Source: Didymodactylos carnosus
Taxonomy: Eukaryota; Rotifera; Eurotatoria; Philodinida; Philodinidae
Direction: 5' to 3'
DNA: 64,000 nucleotides
Assembly (NCBI GenBank): GCA_905250885.1
Contig: CAJNOQ010000120.1
Coordinates: forward strand, 1 to 64,000
Under the pieces are notes generated by a model that did no database searches, was not told the DNA's origin, and worked only from the letters and a program-made list of their open reading frames with translations. Shown here piece after piece: positions 51,427-63,612 of the stretch. Position 1 is the first letter of the stretch, and each line of letters starts with the position of its first letter. The position numbers were made by a program, and so were the translations under genes.

Positions 51427-54400
51427 ATGGAAAAAGGTGATGGTATGCAACAAAATCAATCGACTGGAGTCACTGCCACCCCAACTGCTGCACCAACAGC
51501 AGCTTCGCCAGGTGGTACAACTGATACAAATACTACTGGCACCACAAATGTACCGAGTTTATTAGGTGTACAGCCACGTTTAAATAGTATGGGTGATGAT
51601 GCAAGTGGCTTTTTAGCAATGAGGTAAACATAGTTTTATTTAATAGAAGTTTGTGAAAATCTACAATCGAGTATGCGTGTAGGTTTTAATCCAATCGTTT
51701 AGAATGATAGACTAAATAAGTTTTCGTCAAACCTTCTCTTGATAAATGGCGAATTCATTACAGTTTTGATGCTAAAAAAAACCGTTCAGGTTCCAACTTC
51801 TATAGACAAATTACAACTTTATAATTATTGTACTGATGGTTAGTGTCAAAAATGTAAATATTCCGTCTGTTAATGATGTTGTGGCATGTTCAAAGGATTG
51901 TAACGATTTTCTTAAAAGCTACACGATAACTTAACCATGTTTGATTTGAAGAAGTGTCATAGATGCCATGTTTTTAATTACTCAAAAGTGACTTATTTTA
52001 AAGTCTTGTTACTGTAGTATAGGAAATAAATTAAAAATCAAAAAGTTGTGAGTCATTTTCTATTCATGAGAATATAACACATCGATTTTTGATTAAAAAT
52101 AAGTTAACATAGCCTAATAGAAATAGATTGAATAAATCTGATAAATATTAAAAGCTTTTGGTTGTTTCGAATGATGTCTGCAGAAGTATCATGTATGGAT
52201 GTGGGATATACATGTACGAATAAATTTTCAATAACTATTCTAATTCTACTAATTTTAATCTCTCATCCAAGTAACTTGTTCTATACTGAAGGATTTAAAA
52301 CAAATATATCTGTAAATAATAATCATATTAAATAAAGACTAGCAAAAAATGATTTTTAGTACTCATGAAACCAAAAAAAAAACATTTTATACCATATATA
52401 AGGAAAAGGAACGTATTATGTGTGTGCGAATATACATATGTGTGACGTACCATGCTTGTTAATACGAGTGAAGTACAGATTTTAGGGTGAAAGGAAGAAG
52501 AAGAAGGAAGATAGCATATGACCTGTTTTCGCTCTTTCCTCATCGTTTTTTCTTCTATGTATATTTGAAATGATAACAAAAAACTATGTGGGATAAAATA
52601 ACTGTCATATACAGAAGCAAATCCTAAACCCCGCAGTCCATTCTCCTTGTTTTTTCCATTTAAAAAAAACATATTCTGTACTTTTCTTTTGTTTCTTGTT
52701 CTGTACTGAGTGACGATTGTATGGAAGAAATTATCTAAATGCTGACTGACTTTTTTTTATGTTAGGTGGCTTCTTTTTCGATAAATCTTTGAATTAGACG
52801 CTATTTGTCACATTTCTTCTACATGCTAACTGATTACTATATAACTTATGTCAGGACATATTGTCTTTTTTAGTTTATGATTAGTTTGATGCTGTTGCGC
52901 AGTAGTAACAGGTGTTTCCATCCCATTTAAAGGTGATTTATAACATAGTGTAATTATATATTAACAGTAGAATAATGTTAATTCGGTTACAGATTATATC
53001 CTTGATTATAATCATATTTTCACATCTACCCATGGTGAAAATTTATAGTATCGATAGAATGAGGACACCGCACAATTAATTAATCAGACTGATGTCGAAT
53101 CTATGCATTTATCAACTCATTCAATGTACTTTAACGATTATGTGCAGTTTTTAGCGATGTTTAGCGCTTGGTCAGCTTATTCCTAATATTTTTTTATCTT
53201 GTTAATTTGAAGATTGAGATTATCTTTGTAATAACTAATTACGAGTAAAGTGAAATGAGTGTTGTCGATGAGGATGATAAAAATTACGATACAGAAGGTA
53301 TTGAATCTGATCATGGTGATCATACAAAAACAGTACCAAATTCTCAAGATATTTACGATTCTCTCACTAATAATAAAGCAAGAGAAAGTGAATTTTATGA
53401 ACCAGTGTGAGTTTCATAATATTCTTTTTCATATTTTTTCAAGATTTTTAATATAATCTTAATCTACGTCTTTCATTTCAGTTTACCACCTGAAGTGATT
53501 CGTCGTGTTAATGCATTAAGAAATTTACAAGCTGAATATCATCAATTAGAATCAAGTTTTTTTGAAGAAGTTCATACTCTTGAATGTCGTTATCTTAATA
53601 AATATCAACCACTATACGAAAAGGTTTGTTTAGTTGAATGATAGCTATAAAAACCGTTCCGTTAACGTCACATATCTGTTTTCATTTAGCGTCTATCCAT
53701 AGTCAAGGGTGTTTATGAACCTACGGATGCTGAAGCAAAATGTGCATTCGATGGAAATGATGAAGAAGTACCATGTTCATTTATAGAGTTTATAGAATTT
53801 TTTTATAATTATAATTTTCATTTTAGACTGATGACGAAGAAAAAAAAACCGGTGATAAAACTGATGAGAAAAAAGATGAAAAAACAGAAGGTAACAACAT
53901 ATAACATACTTTTTGCTCTAATAATTCAATGTTCTGTTTATTAGGAAAATCTAGTGGTATACCAGACTTTTGGTTACAAGTATTTAAAAATTCGGATGTA
54001 TTGTCTGATTTGATTCGTGTATGTAACTCGTTTGACTTCTATATGCATCATTCTATGTTCTATTTTTTATCTCGTTCAATTGTAGGATGTTGATGAACCA
54101 ATTCTTAAACATTTAATCGATGTTCGTATTAAAATGCATGATGAAGCACCTCAAAAGGTACACAAATAAAAAGAGCAACAAAAATATCTCTGTTATCTTA
54201 GAAATCGATACGTGTAGTTATTAAATGGGCGCTTAGACCAGACGAACATTGTAAAAAAGAAATTATTCTCTTGTTTCATTCTGTCATTACTCTAATCCTG
54301 AACTACTCTTAAATCTTGCTCAACAAAGAAGTACCTCTTTATGACATTGTTTTGTTTAGGGATTCACCATTGAATTTGAGTTTACAGCCAATGATTATTT

Positions 54401-56090
54401 TTCAAATACTATTTTAACGAAAAATTATGAACTACGTACTGGTCCTGATGAAAAAGACCCATTGTCGTACGAAGGCCCAGAAATTATTAAAAGTAAAGGG
54501 TATGCATCTTACATTTTCACTAGATTAGTCAAAAATATCTCTTGTATCTTCTTGTTCTCTATTTCAAGTTGTACAATTAATTGGAAAAAAGATAAAAATG
54601 TTACTATCAAAATGGTTAAAAAACGACAAAAACATAAAAATCGTGGCACTGTACGCGTTGTTACCAAAGAAGTTCAAGCTGAATCGTTTTTTAATTTCTT
54701 TAATCCACCTATTGGTACGTTTTTATTTTATTTTATTTTAATACACATGTCATTAGACCATGAAATCTTTTTTTTTATCTAGTGCCAGATGATCCAGAAG
54801 TTGATATTGAAGAAGATGCCGAACAAGTGTTGGCAGCTGATTTTGAAATTGGACATATGCTAAGAGATTCAATTGTACCTAAAGCTGTTTTATATTATAC
54901 GGGCGAAGCGGGGGATGATGAAAGTGGTGATGTAAGTTTTTATTTGAGTTCATGTTGACGAAAATGTTTTTATTTCCGTATTTTGTTTTAGTTTGATGAA
55001 GATGAAGTAAGACAATTGAAATTTTTTCATTTCTGGTTTACTGTAAAAAATCTTATCAATTTTTTACTTTAATTTTAGGACGAAGAAGATGACGATGAAG
55101 ACAGTGACGAAAACGAAGACGAGGATGAGGTAAGAATGGTTTAGGACGATAAACATTGAAATATGACTCAATCTATAACCAAGCTGTTTGAAAGAAACAT
55201 AGTACTAATCTGATTTCTTTGTGGCATTTCTAGGAAAGACACGGTGGAGCACATCATCATGGAGGACGAGGGGGTCAACATGGAGGAAAACATCCACCAA
55301 CGGCACCAGGAGGAGCTGGAGTAAGTTTTAACCATATTGTTATATAAAAGTCTTGCTTGATGAGGGATCTACTGTTCAAGCAAATTTTCTCTTTTTATTT
55401 TTCCAGGCTGCTGTTAAAAAATAAGCAAGGTCAGAGAATGTGTGTGACCATAAAAATACCTTGTGTCCATTTAGTTTTTTCTTCCTTTTTTGTATATATG
55501 TTAGGAATGTATGTTTGAATCTGCTAGTTTGGGATTTAGTGATCAATGTTACGAATCTTTGCGCTAAAGTTTTCGTTATATAATAAAACACGTTGAGACA
55601 GTTTTTCTGCGAACGTTGTTAGATTAAGTCATTCTTTTAACAAATTGAAACAAAATGGATGGTCAGATTTGTGCTTCGCTGATGAGTAATTCGGGTCATG
55701 CTTTGGAATGGTTATGCTTTTATAAAGTTTCATTTTTGTCTACCATCGAACATAAAAGAATATTTTCAACGTATTTGCTAAAAGTCGCGCTAGCTACTTT
55801 TAAATATGGTTTGATACATCAATGAGCACAGTAAAGTTCTGTACGTTTGGTATAGATCTGGCTACTAGGCGAAAATGTTCTTAGCTTTTAATCTTAAGTT
55901 GTATGGAAGAGCGATGACAATCTGTGTCGGAATGCCCTTAATTGTTCATGTTCTGTTTGTTGTTTATTCGATGGCTAACAACAAACTACTATATTTTTTT
56001 GTCTTTGTTTAGAGATCTGGCAAATCTAAAGGTGCAGGTGGTGGTAATAGTGCAGGGAATCAACAACAGCCCGAATGTAAACAACAATAA
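51427..56090 (+). CDS. NAP1L1: NAP1-like histone chaperone
   Basis: Nucleosome assembly protein that binds H2A-H2B and shuttles them to chromatin. The core matches animal NAP1L: IRRVNALRNLQAEYHQLE, FFEEVHTLECRY, YEPTDAEAK, IPDFWLQVFKN, DEPILKHL, FEFTANDYF, GTVRVVTKEVQAESFFNFF, DFEIGHMLRDSIVPKAVLYY. It ends in an acidic tail, a His/Gly-rich stretch and a C-terminal CKQQ, the CaaX box known in NAP1L1. Exons run from 51427-51623, a long intron, 53251, 53482-53623, 53690-53767, 53827-53890, 53945-54018, 54086-54157, 54360-54499, 54569-54714, 54783-54931, a 15-nt microexon 54992-55006, 55079-55129, 55234-55320, and 56013-56090. The first exon (Thr/Ala-rich, joined through AG-T at 53251) is the least sure; ATG 53255 (MSVVDEDD) is an alternative start. 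A second last exon at 55407-55424 is also possible. Confidence 0.9.
51624..53250 (+). other. long first coding intron of the NAP1-like gene
   Basis: 1.6 kb between the Thr/Ala-rich first exon and the exon with MSVVDEDD. AT-rich, no supported coding frame or clear repeat. It may hold a second promoter for transcripts starting at ATG 53255. Confidence 0.5.
55407..55424 (+). CDS. alternative last exon of the NAP1-like gene (AAVKK-stop)
   Basis: After the exon ending at 55320 (phase 0, good donor GTAAGT), a strong acceptor TTTTTCCAG at 55406 opens GCTGCTGTTAAAAAATAA, giving AAVKK and a stop. The distal exon at 56013 is also phase 0 and gives the tail ending CKQQ. An AATAAA near 55580 follows the proximal stop and another near 56102 follows the distal one, so two transcripts are plausible, one without the lipid-anchor motif. 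Confidence 0.55.
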   Translation, partial: AAVKK

Positions 56091-58020
56091 ATATATTGAT
56101 AGTGAACAATAAATCTACCCATTGGCACACGCACACGAGAACATCAATTTTCTCTGTTTTTTTGTTTTGTTTCGTGAAAAGAAAACTGTATTTTATTTTT
56201 TCTTGTTGTCCTTGTTGATTTGTAATGTTATGTACATCAAAAGAATGAACGTGAACTTATCTTAGTTTTGTTTTCTTTAGTGACATACAGAAATTCATTG
56301 ATGCACATGTTGTTCCGTTCTCTCTTTAATAATTGTTGTGTTATATTGGATAAGATTTGATCACGTTTATGTTTTATGGAAAAAAAGAGTCCAATATAAC
56401 ATGTGTCAGATCATTTTTGTTTATTGCTATCGTTATTTCTCGTGCCATCTATAAATTCTAACTATTGTGTCGAAAAGAGAGAATTTTTTTCTTCTTGTTT
56501 TCTGGGTGATTTATTAACTCTTTTTTTTCGTCATTGTTCTGTATCAACATTTCTTCTTTCACTTGTGCTGTGCGTGCATTTTAAGAATTGTTATTGTGTT
56601 ATTTTATTGTTCATCATTTCAGCATAATTCCATTACCGACCACCTAAAAATGGAAAAAAAGAAAATATACACAAAATAATTCAGGCTTTGTTTGTTGTAT
56701 GTTTATTGTTTTAGAAAAAAAAAGACATCGCGTTACTTCCAAGTCATTAAGTTTTTCTAAAACAAATACTTTTGCCAAGCTCAAAACAACGGTAGTTATT
56801 TCGTTTATGTCGTTTCTTAATGAACGGATTCATGTGCTGTCTTAACGGTTGTAAAATTTATTTTAGTACCATGTCGAGCTAAACCAGCGGGGAGTATACC
56901 ACCACCTGTTAAATTATATTCATTTTACAGAAAAGCGCTATTATTATTCTCTAAATAGAAAGCATCAGTTAATTTTTTTTCTGCAGATGTTATTTATCGT
57001 TTTAAACTAATTGTCATCAGCGAGCGTATAAATCCATAGTTAGTAATTTTCATAGTTTGTTACTTCTAACATGAATTGAGTTATTTAGTGATCAGGCTCT
57101 TCTAGTTCCAGTTGAATTGATGGAAAAACTTAAGAATTAATTTTATTTTCCATATTCTGACCGATGAACACTAACGGACTAATAGAAAAAAGAAAAGAAA
57201 AGAAAATTAATCATATCAATCAGATTTTGTGATAACATTTTCTCGCTATATGTCAACTGTTTATAAGACTATCGAGTTAGTGGCCGACCAATCTGATACA
57301 CATCTTTTGCTTCTAGGAAAAAGTGGGAAATAATAAAACGTATTTTCTCATTATTTTGGTTTGTAAAATTATCCACGTTCTCAATACAAATAATTTCGAA
57401 AGAATAATTCTTGTGAAATAACATAAACACAAATGTCATCACTTTTTCTTTCTTTCTTTATTATGTTCTTCAAAAAGTAAGAAAACACTAAAAATGAAGT
57501 TTCCCTCCTCTGAAGTGCATACAAGCGTGAACGTCTGTAACTTATTAGTACTAATGAGTACGAGATATTAGTATCTTTTGTTTTTCTTTGACTCTTTACT
57601 TCATGCGAGTATCATGTATCTGTGCTCAAAAGTCTTCTATGTGTTAGCGGTTCGAACATCATTCTTGCTTGTTTGTCTATTTTTTTCTACTTCACTTGAG
57701 ATCGTTAGGAAGAGCATCTGTTATTGCTAACCAGTTTTTCACAAATAAATCCAATTGAATATCTATTTTGGTAACATCTGTTAGCGTTGTTAGAGAAAGA
57801 ATATTATTTTAATCGAAATGCTTTTCACATCACGAGTTAATGTTTATCAACGAATTTGAACAATTTTTGCCATATACAGAGTTTATAACTATTTAAATTT
57901 ATTGATTTGTTTCATCCTTGAATTAAATGTTTGATAAAAATGTAAAAGTTTTTGATTTTTTACAGATCGAAAAAAGACTTGCTTGTACAACAGAACATGA
58001 CTTAAACAAGAATAAAAATA
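56091..58020. other. intergenic between NAP1 and mitoferrin
   Basis: 1.9 kb with the NAP1 distal poly(A) signal (AATAAA near 56102). Otherwise AT-rich sequence without supported genes. A GGTTCGAAC at 57648 resembles a tRNA B box, but no cloverleaf surrounds it. Confidence 0.5.
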
Positions 58021-59522
58021 ATGGCCTGTCACGATGAATATGAATGTTTGCCAGATACAGTGCATCCAGTGGTTCATGCCTCTGCCGGTGCATTAGCTGG
58101 CATCGGAGAACATTGTGTTATGTATCCAGTCGATGTTGTCAAAGTAAATTATGTCTAAAAATGGATGAAAATCATAGCGTCTAGACATTGTTCGGTTTTC
58201 TTTTCTATTTAAAATTAGACTCGGATGCAGTGTATAAATCCAGATCCGCATGCGAAGTATAGAGGCATTACGCACGCTATGAGAGAAATCATCACTCATG
58301 AAGGTATTTTTCGGCCAGTAAGTCTTTTAGTTTTTGTTGCACTTAAATGTTAACATTAATTGTTGACTTATTTCAGGTACGTGGCATGCATGTTGTTGCT
58401 CTTGCAGCCGGTCCTGCTCATGCTCTTTATTTTTCATCTTATGAAAAATTGAAAATAATATTTAGTGGAAATTTACAAGCTGGCCATAATCCAATAGCAA
58501 ATGGTATCTATCATCTTTATATTGATAGTAATGTATATTTCTGTAAATCTTAATATTTTTTAGGATTGGCCGGTTGTTTCGCAACATTATTTCACGATGC
58601 CATGATGGTACCTGCAGACGGTAAGGAATATTTTCAGTATTCAAATTTATTTGATCACACAATAGCTATAAACTGACATTATATAAGCATGTTAGATGGA
58701 TGGATTGTGCCAGAGGAAAGTGTCTTGTCTGAAAAGCTTAAAAGTTAATTAATTATGTTAACCACAATAAATCTACGTCATTCGGTAAATCATTTGAATT
58801 ATTTTCTGTTTTCTTCATCATTCGTAGCTATCAAGCAACGTCTTCAAATCTACAACTCCCCCTACAGTGGCGCGATTGATTGTTTAAGAAAAGTGGCCCG
58901 TAGTGAAGGTTTAACTGCTTTATATCGTAGTTACACAACACAATTAACAATGAATATTCCATTTCATTCTGTTCATTTAATCACATATGAATTATTACAA
59001 GATACACTAAACTATGATCGCACATATGACCCGTTATCACATGTGATATCCGGAGGCGGAGCAGGTGCCATTGCCTCAGCATTTACAACACCACTGGACG
59101 TATGTAAAACATTACTTAATATTCAAGATTGTTTACCACAACATTCTTCGTCAACAACAACTTCAACTAGTACAGCAATTAAATCATCTCCAGCTAACGG
59201 TCTCTTTACAGCGATACGTTATATTTATACAAATGGTGGTATATTAGCATTTTTTAAAGGACTAACACCTCGTGTTCTCTATCAGGTACCGTCGACGGCC
59301 GTAGCTTGGTCGGTGTATGAATTTTTCAAACATTTTCTATCAGCACCAACAACAAAAACAGTGAGTGCAGGTGATTTAATATCCGATGATCAAACAAAAT
59401 TATCAAATCAAATAACAGACACCAGGCATATGACTACATCTTCTCACCCTCATCATACTCAGCCTCACAGTCATTCAATTCTTCATTTATTGTCTACATC
59501 AACAACACATGTGCCAAAATAG
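58021..59522 (+). CDS. SLC25A37: mitoferrin, mitochondrial iron carrier (SLC25A28/37 type)
   Basis: Inner-membrane carrier that imports Fe2+ for haem and Fe-S cluster assembly. Five exons; three carrier repeats are visible. Repeat 1: [27 protein letters not shown]. Repeat 2: [29 protein letters not shown], restored across the intron 58621-58828. Repeat 3: [25 protein letters not shown]. The [33 protein letters not shown] and [16 protein letters not shown] stretches are specific to mitoferrins. Beyond the usual end there are about 60 extra residues rich in Ser/Thr/His ([16 protein letters not shown]). A Ser/Thr-rich loop ([10 protein letters not shown]) is inserted after repeat 3's first helix. 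ATG 58021 directly precedes the first repeat. The 28 and 37 paralogues cannot be told apart. Confidence 0.93.
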
Positions 59523-59845
59523 AAATTAAATGTGAAGAATTTTTTCCGTTATTTTTAATATTTTGTTATTCTTGTTATTGTTATATAGAAAAAATCTTTC
59601 ATACATATTAGTAATTTGGCAAAAAGAAGAGAAAATTATTTTTATTTTTCAATGTTATTGTTAGTACTTTTGTGCAATCACAGATTTTTTCTACTTGTCA
59701 TGGTTTTGCTGGAATACAGAAGGAAAAAAAAGAAAATTGCCTTCAAAAATCCTTTTTTTGCGCAAATCTTGTTTTTTTGGACCTTAAATGCATATTGACT
59801 AGCGGATAATGTTTCTTTACGTTCAACTTGGTATGTGAATATCCT
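59523..59845. terminator. 3' flank between two convergent genes
   Basis: The 323-nt tail-to-tail gap between mitoferrin (+) and the LDH-like gene (-), AT-rich and non-coding. No canonical AATAAA is obvious in the expected position for mitoferrin. Confidence 0.5.
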
Positions 59846-61870
59846 TCAATTTTCATAATATTGTTCTTCATCTTGTTCCAATTGTAATGATCGATGGGAA
59901 TTAATTAATTCAACTGGTTTCTTTATAGCAGTACTATCGAAACATGGTACCAAATCATAGATTAATTGTATTTTTTGTTGTGGATAATTCATAATTGAGC
60001 AATAATGTGCATTTCTCTCAATGAATTTATTTACTTGTTCCTTCATTATCATTTGTGATTTAAAATTTAACAATGTATAGATGCCATATCGACGTATTAT
60101 CGATGGTATACTAACAAATAGATCATTGGTTTCAAGATTAATTAAATTTATTTTCCCATTGTCTTTGTGTTGAATATATTTTTCAACATTTGTTGATAAA
60201 ATATGAATAGTATCGGAATTACTTGCAACAGAATGTAAAATATTTGATAATGTTATAGCTCTTAAATACGAACATTGACTTTTGCATACATTCAGTAGAC
60301 AATGCCATTTTTGTAAATGATCACAAATTAAGTTTTTTATTGTTGGATAAAATGAAGTCTCATGATCAAACATAATCAATTGGTGTTTCTCTTTCTGTTG
60401 CATTTTCATATTGTCATTTTGAAAAATAGTCTTATTATCATTTTTATCTACTAAAAACAACGTATTTATTATTAAATCATTCGATTTTGAATGTAATTGT
60501 TTTTTTCTTGATGTTTTAACAAATTTTTTAATTGAATAAAAACTATTTTCATTTTTTGATTTAGATTCTTTCATATATTTTATTGTTGTCTTGGATGAAC
60601 TTAGCCGTAACCATTCTTGTATACGTAACGATGTCTTTTTATCAAGATAAGTATGTGTCGGCGTCTTTCGTGTTTGTAATTGTAATTTTTTATTCGACAA
60701 TGACGATACATTCTCCTTAGTTGATATTCTAAAATGTGAAAAAAAGTAGTTGTCTTTCTTATCAGAATTCCATATTGAAGTTACTTCTTTTGTCGACGTT
60801 GTGTTGTATCGTTACTTGATTGATTCATATTTATATTTTGTTCAATAGTTTTATTATTCTCTACTGTTCTCATCTCTTGTGATATAGATAAACCGTTCAA
60901 TGTTATACTCGGCCAATATGGATTCCATTGCTCTAAATCATTTCCTAAACAAAAACCGGTCAAATTCTTTGAATTGATGTCTAGTAATTGGGATAAAATA
61001 TATTTCAATCTTTGACAATGAAGACTTGTTCCTGTACCACATACACGCCATGATTTTAAATTTCCCAATGATTTAATAAGTAGACAATTGTAATCCGTTG
61101 GATATGCACCTGTAATAAAAACAATAAAAAGTTGTAGAAAGACTAGTAAATCAATACACTCAAATTGAAAAATATTGATGAAAAATAAAGTTAACTGCGA
61201 TATAGTATTACTAAAGTGGCTTACTAATTAGAAAAACAGCATTTGGACTCATCTTTACAATTGAATCAATAATTATTGATTGTTTGAAACGTTCAAAAAT
61301 TTCTGTTGATCCATCTTTGAATGAAAATTTTGTTTTATCATTTTCATATTCTTTTGTATGACTAATTATAATTATATTCGAATCAGATGTTTTCTGTATG
61401 TCAGATGATATAGATATATGAATATTTCGTGTCTGTTTACAAATGTTAAATGCACATAAAAGATCATTTAAGTAAGTGGAACATATCGTTGTTGGATCAT
61501 AGATAATGACTTGACTAACAAAATTTTGAATTGCTAAATAACACACGGTTGCATACGTTGTTCTATCAGTTCCAATAATTGTACACTTTGAATGTATATT
61601 AAATTTATTTGAATTTAATTTTTTACTAAATATTTGTTCACATAATGAACTAAATTGTACTGTTTTCTGTTGATTTTTGAATGTTTGAACAATTGTATCT
61701 AATCGTTCTTGGTCACTTTTATATTGTGGGAAATAGACAATTTTATTTGTTTTACTTGATAACGACTGCTTATCACATTCATGATGATTGTCAATCTGTG
61801 ATATAGATTTCTTTGTAAGAAGAGATTTTTCATTATGTGAAACATATGACAGACGATGGTGAGGTAACAT
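59846..61870 (-). CDS. highly diverged LDH/MDH-fold protein, probable pseudoenzyme
   Basis: Three exons (61870-61225, 61109-60785, 60728-59846) give 617 residues. After about 90 N-terminal residues of unknown type a Rossmann-like unit begins (CTIIGTDRTTYATVCYLAI; the glycine loop is degenerate). It is followed by IDSIVKMSPNAVFLIS, which matches the [20 protein letters not shown] segment of lactate dehydrogenase, then SWRVCGTGTSLHCQRLKYIL where LDH has the IGSG-NLDSAR helix, and near the end LFVSIPSIIRRYGIYTLLNF matching the FLSVPCILGQNGI strand. The catalytic Arg of NLDSAR and the His of GEHGDSS are not present (TSLHCQRLK; GNDLEQWNPYW). A Lys/Ser-rich insert of over 100 residues splits the C-terminal half. 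UEVLD is a known diverged relative. Function unknown; the fold call is from motif order. Confidence 0.65.
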
Positions 61871-62490
61871 TCTTGCCGCGATATTTGCGAACGATAATTT
61901 TACTATTCAAATCAAATGTAGTCATTTCTTATCCAATTTCAAATTAGCGATATCTCATCGTTATCCGTTTTTTAGCTGCTACTCTATTTTATATTGGAAA
62001 AAAGAATGTTGTCAAGGTGATAATTATATGATTAAGTGGCCTTAACGATGATGATATTGTGTAGAATCTCCACTTTTTCTTAATGAGGATGTTGAGCTAA
62101 ATACTGAACCACTGTAGTATTCAATAGGATAGACGTGGATGTCAATCAGAGATCCTATACAAACGATTTCTTTCATTTTTTTGCACTATCATCACTGAGA
62201 GTAATTCAAATTATGTATGTGCAATGTGTATGTGTTATGTTATTCCTGCTTCGCGAGATAATGTTGAATATTTTAGTTATTCAAAATATTTTGACTATGT
62301 TTTCGAAAATTAGTCCGAAAAATTTAAAACAAAAACGCGTGCCATTGTAATATGAGTATTTGCATAATAAAAGTTGTCCGCTAAGTTCTTTGCTATTGCG
62401 GATTATCTAAATAGTTATCCTTGATATTTTACATTCCAAAAGATTTTCTGTCACCAATCTAACTTCCACCTTCAGTCAGGATTATGAGAA

Positions 62491-62601
62491 AATTCCTAAA
62501 ACTCAAATTTGAAATTAAATTCGAGTTTTAAATTCAAAAATACTGTTTTAAAAAATTTAAATTTCCGTAAATTTTAATTTAAAATTTGAGTTTTAGGAAT
62601 T
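62491..62601. repeat. AT-rich inverted repeat
   Basis: AATTCCTAAAACTCAAATTT at the left edge is matched by its complement at the right edge, with partial pairing continuing inward around a short centre. It may be a small MITE or a structural hairpin. Confidence 0.7.
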
Positions 62602-63277
62602 TTGAAAATTTCCTTACTCATCTCATGTAGAATTTGATGCTGAACAATTTTTCCTCTCACACTTTTCTTCCAAAATGCTTCTATCGTACAAAACCTTGTT
62701 CCAGACTGCCACTTTTCCCGAAGGAAATAAGTGAATTTTCAAGATGTCATTTTTCCAGAAGTAGTGAATATTTTATTTATTTTGAAAAAAAATAAATATT
62801 TCATTGTATTATTATTAGTGTTAGATATCAAACAAAAGAATTAAAAAATAGTGCTGTTACTAATGTGCTCCTAGTCCATATTCAGAAGCGTTCTCTTCTC
62901 TTTATTGTGCTCACACATTGTGCACTATGTTTTCACTTGTCTCTGAAATTGGCAGACGTAGTGTTAACAAATACGTATGTCTCAGGAAAATGTCTACCAT
63001 ACGAGAAGCATAAGAGATAGAGAAGTCAGCCTTGCGCAGAATCGTAGGGTAGACATTGGGCTAAAAACCTCCTAGAACACCACGAAAAAATTTCACGATA
63101 TACACTTTAAAGTGTGCTCTATAAACTTGCAAAGTTTCAGTCAAATCAATATTGGCAGGTCCCCACCCTTAAAAAAAGTGATATATGGTTAAAATTACTG
63201 CTCACATAGTATAAAGCTCGTTAAAGCAAATTGTCTGGTCTATTTAACTATTACAAAATGACTACTAACAAGAGGAT

Positions 63278-63612
63278 CACCTCAGGTGTCAGGTCGCTTT
63301 TTTCTCGAAACATACATGGTTAAAGATAAATTTTGATGCTAATTACGAATCTGATATTACTTCGTGTCCATCTGATCTTTCAGAGTGGATCTTCGGAGAA
63401 CTAGTCTCTAGAGAGCGATATTAGAATCTAAGACAGACAAATTAAAATTTCTTCCTCTTGGATTCTAATATCGCTCTTTAGAGACTAGTTCTCCGAAGAT
63501 CTACTCTGAAAGATCATATGGGCACGAACAAATATCAGATTCGTAATTAGCATAAAAAATTATCTTTAACCATGTATGTTTCGAGGAAAAAGCGATCTGA
63601 CACCCTTGAGGT
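63278..63612. mobile_element. 335-bp foldback with ~150-bp arms
   Basis: Left arm 63278-63428 and right arm about 63459-63612 are near-perfect reverse complements around a ~30-nt loop. Shared blocks include ACATACATGGTTAAAGATAA, GGAGAACTAGTCTC and GCGATATTAGAATC. No coding content. It behaves like a foldback MITE; the high arm identity suggests a fairly recent origin or ongoing arm-to-arm correction. Confidence 0.85.

Noticed and set aside
57640-57660. tRNA B-box-like GGTTCGAAC
   Set aside because: No A box or acceptor pairing at the right distance.
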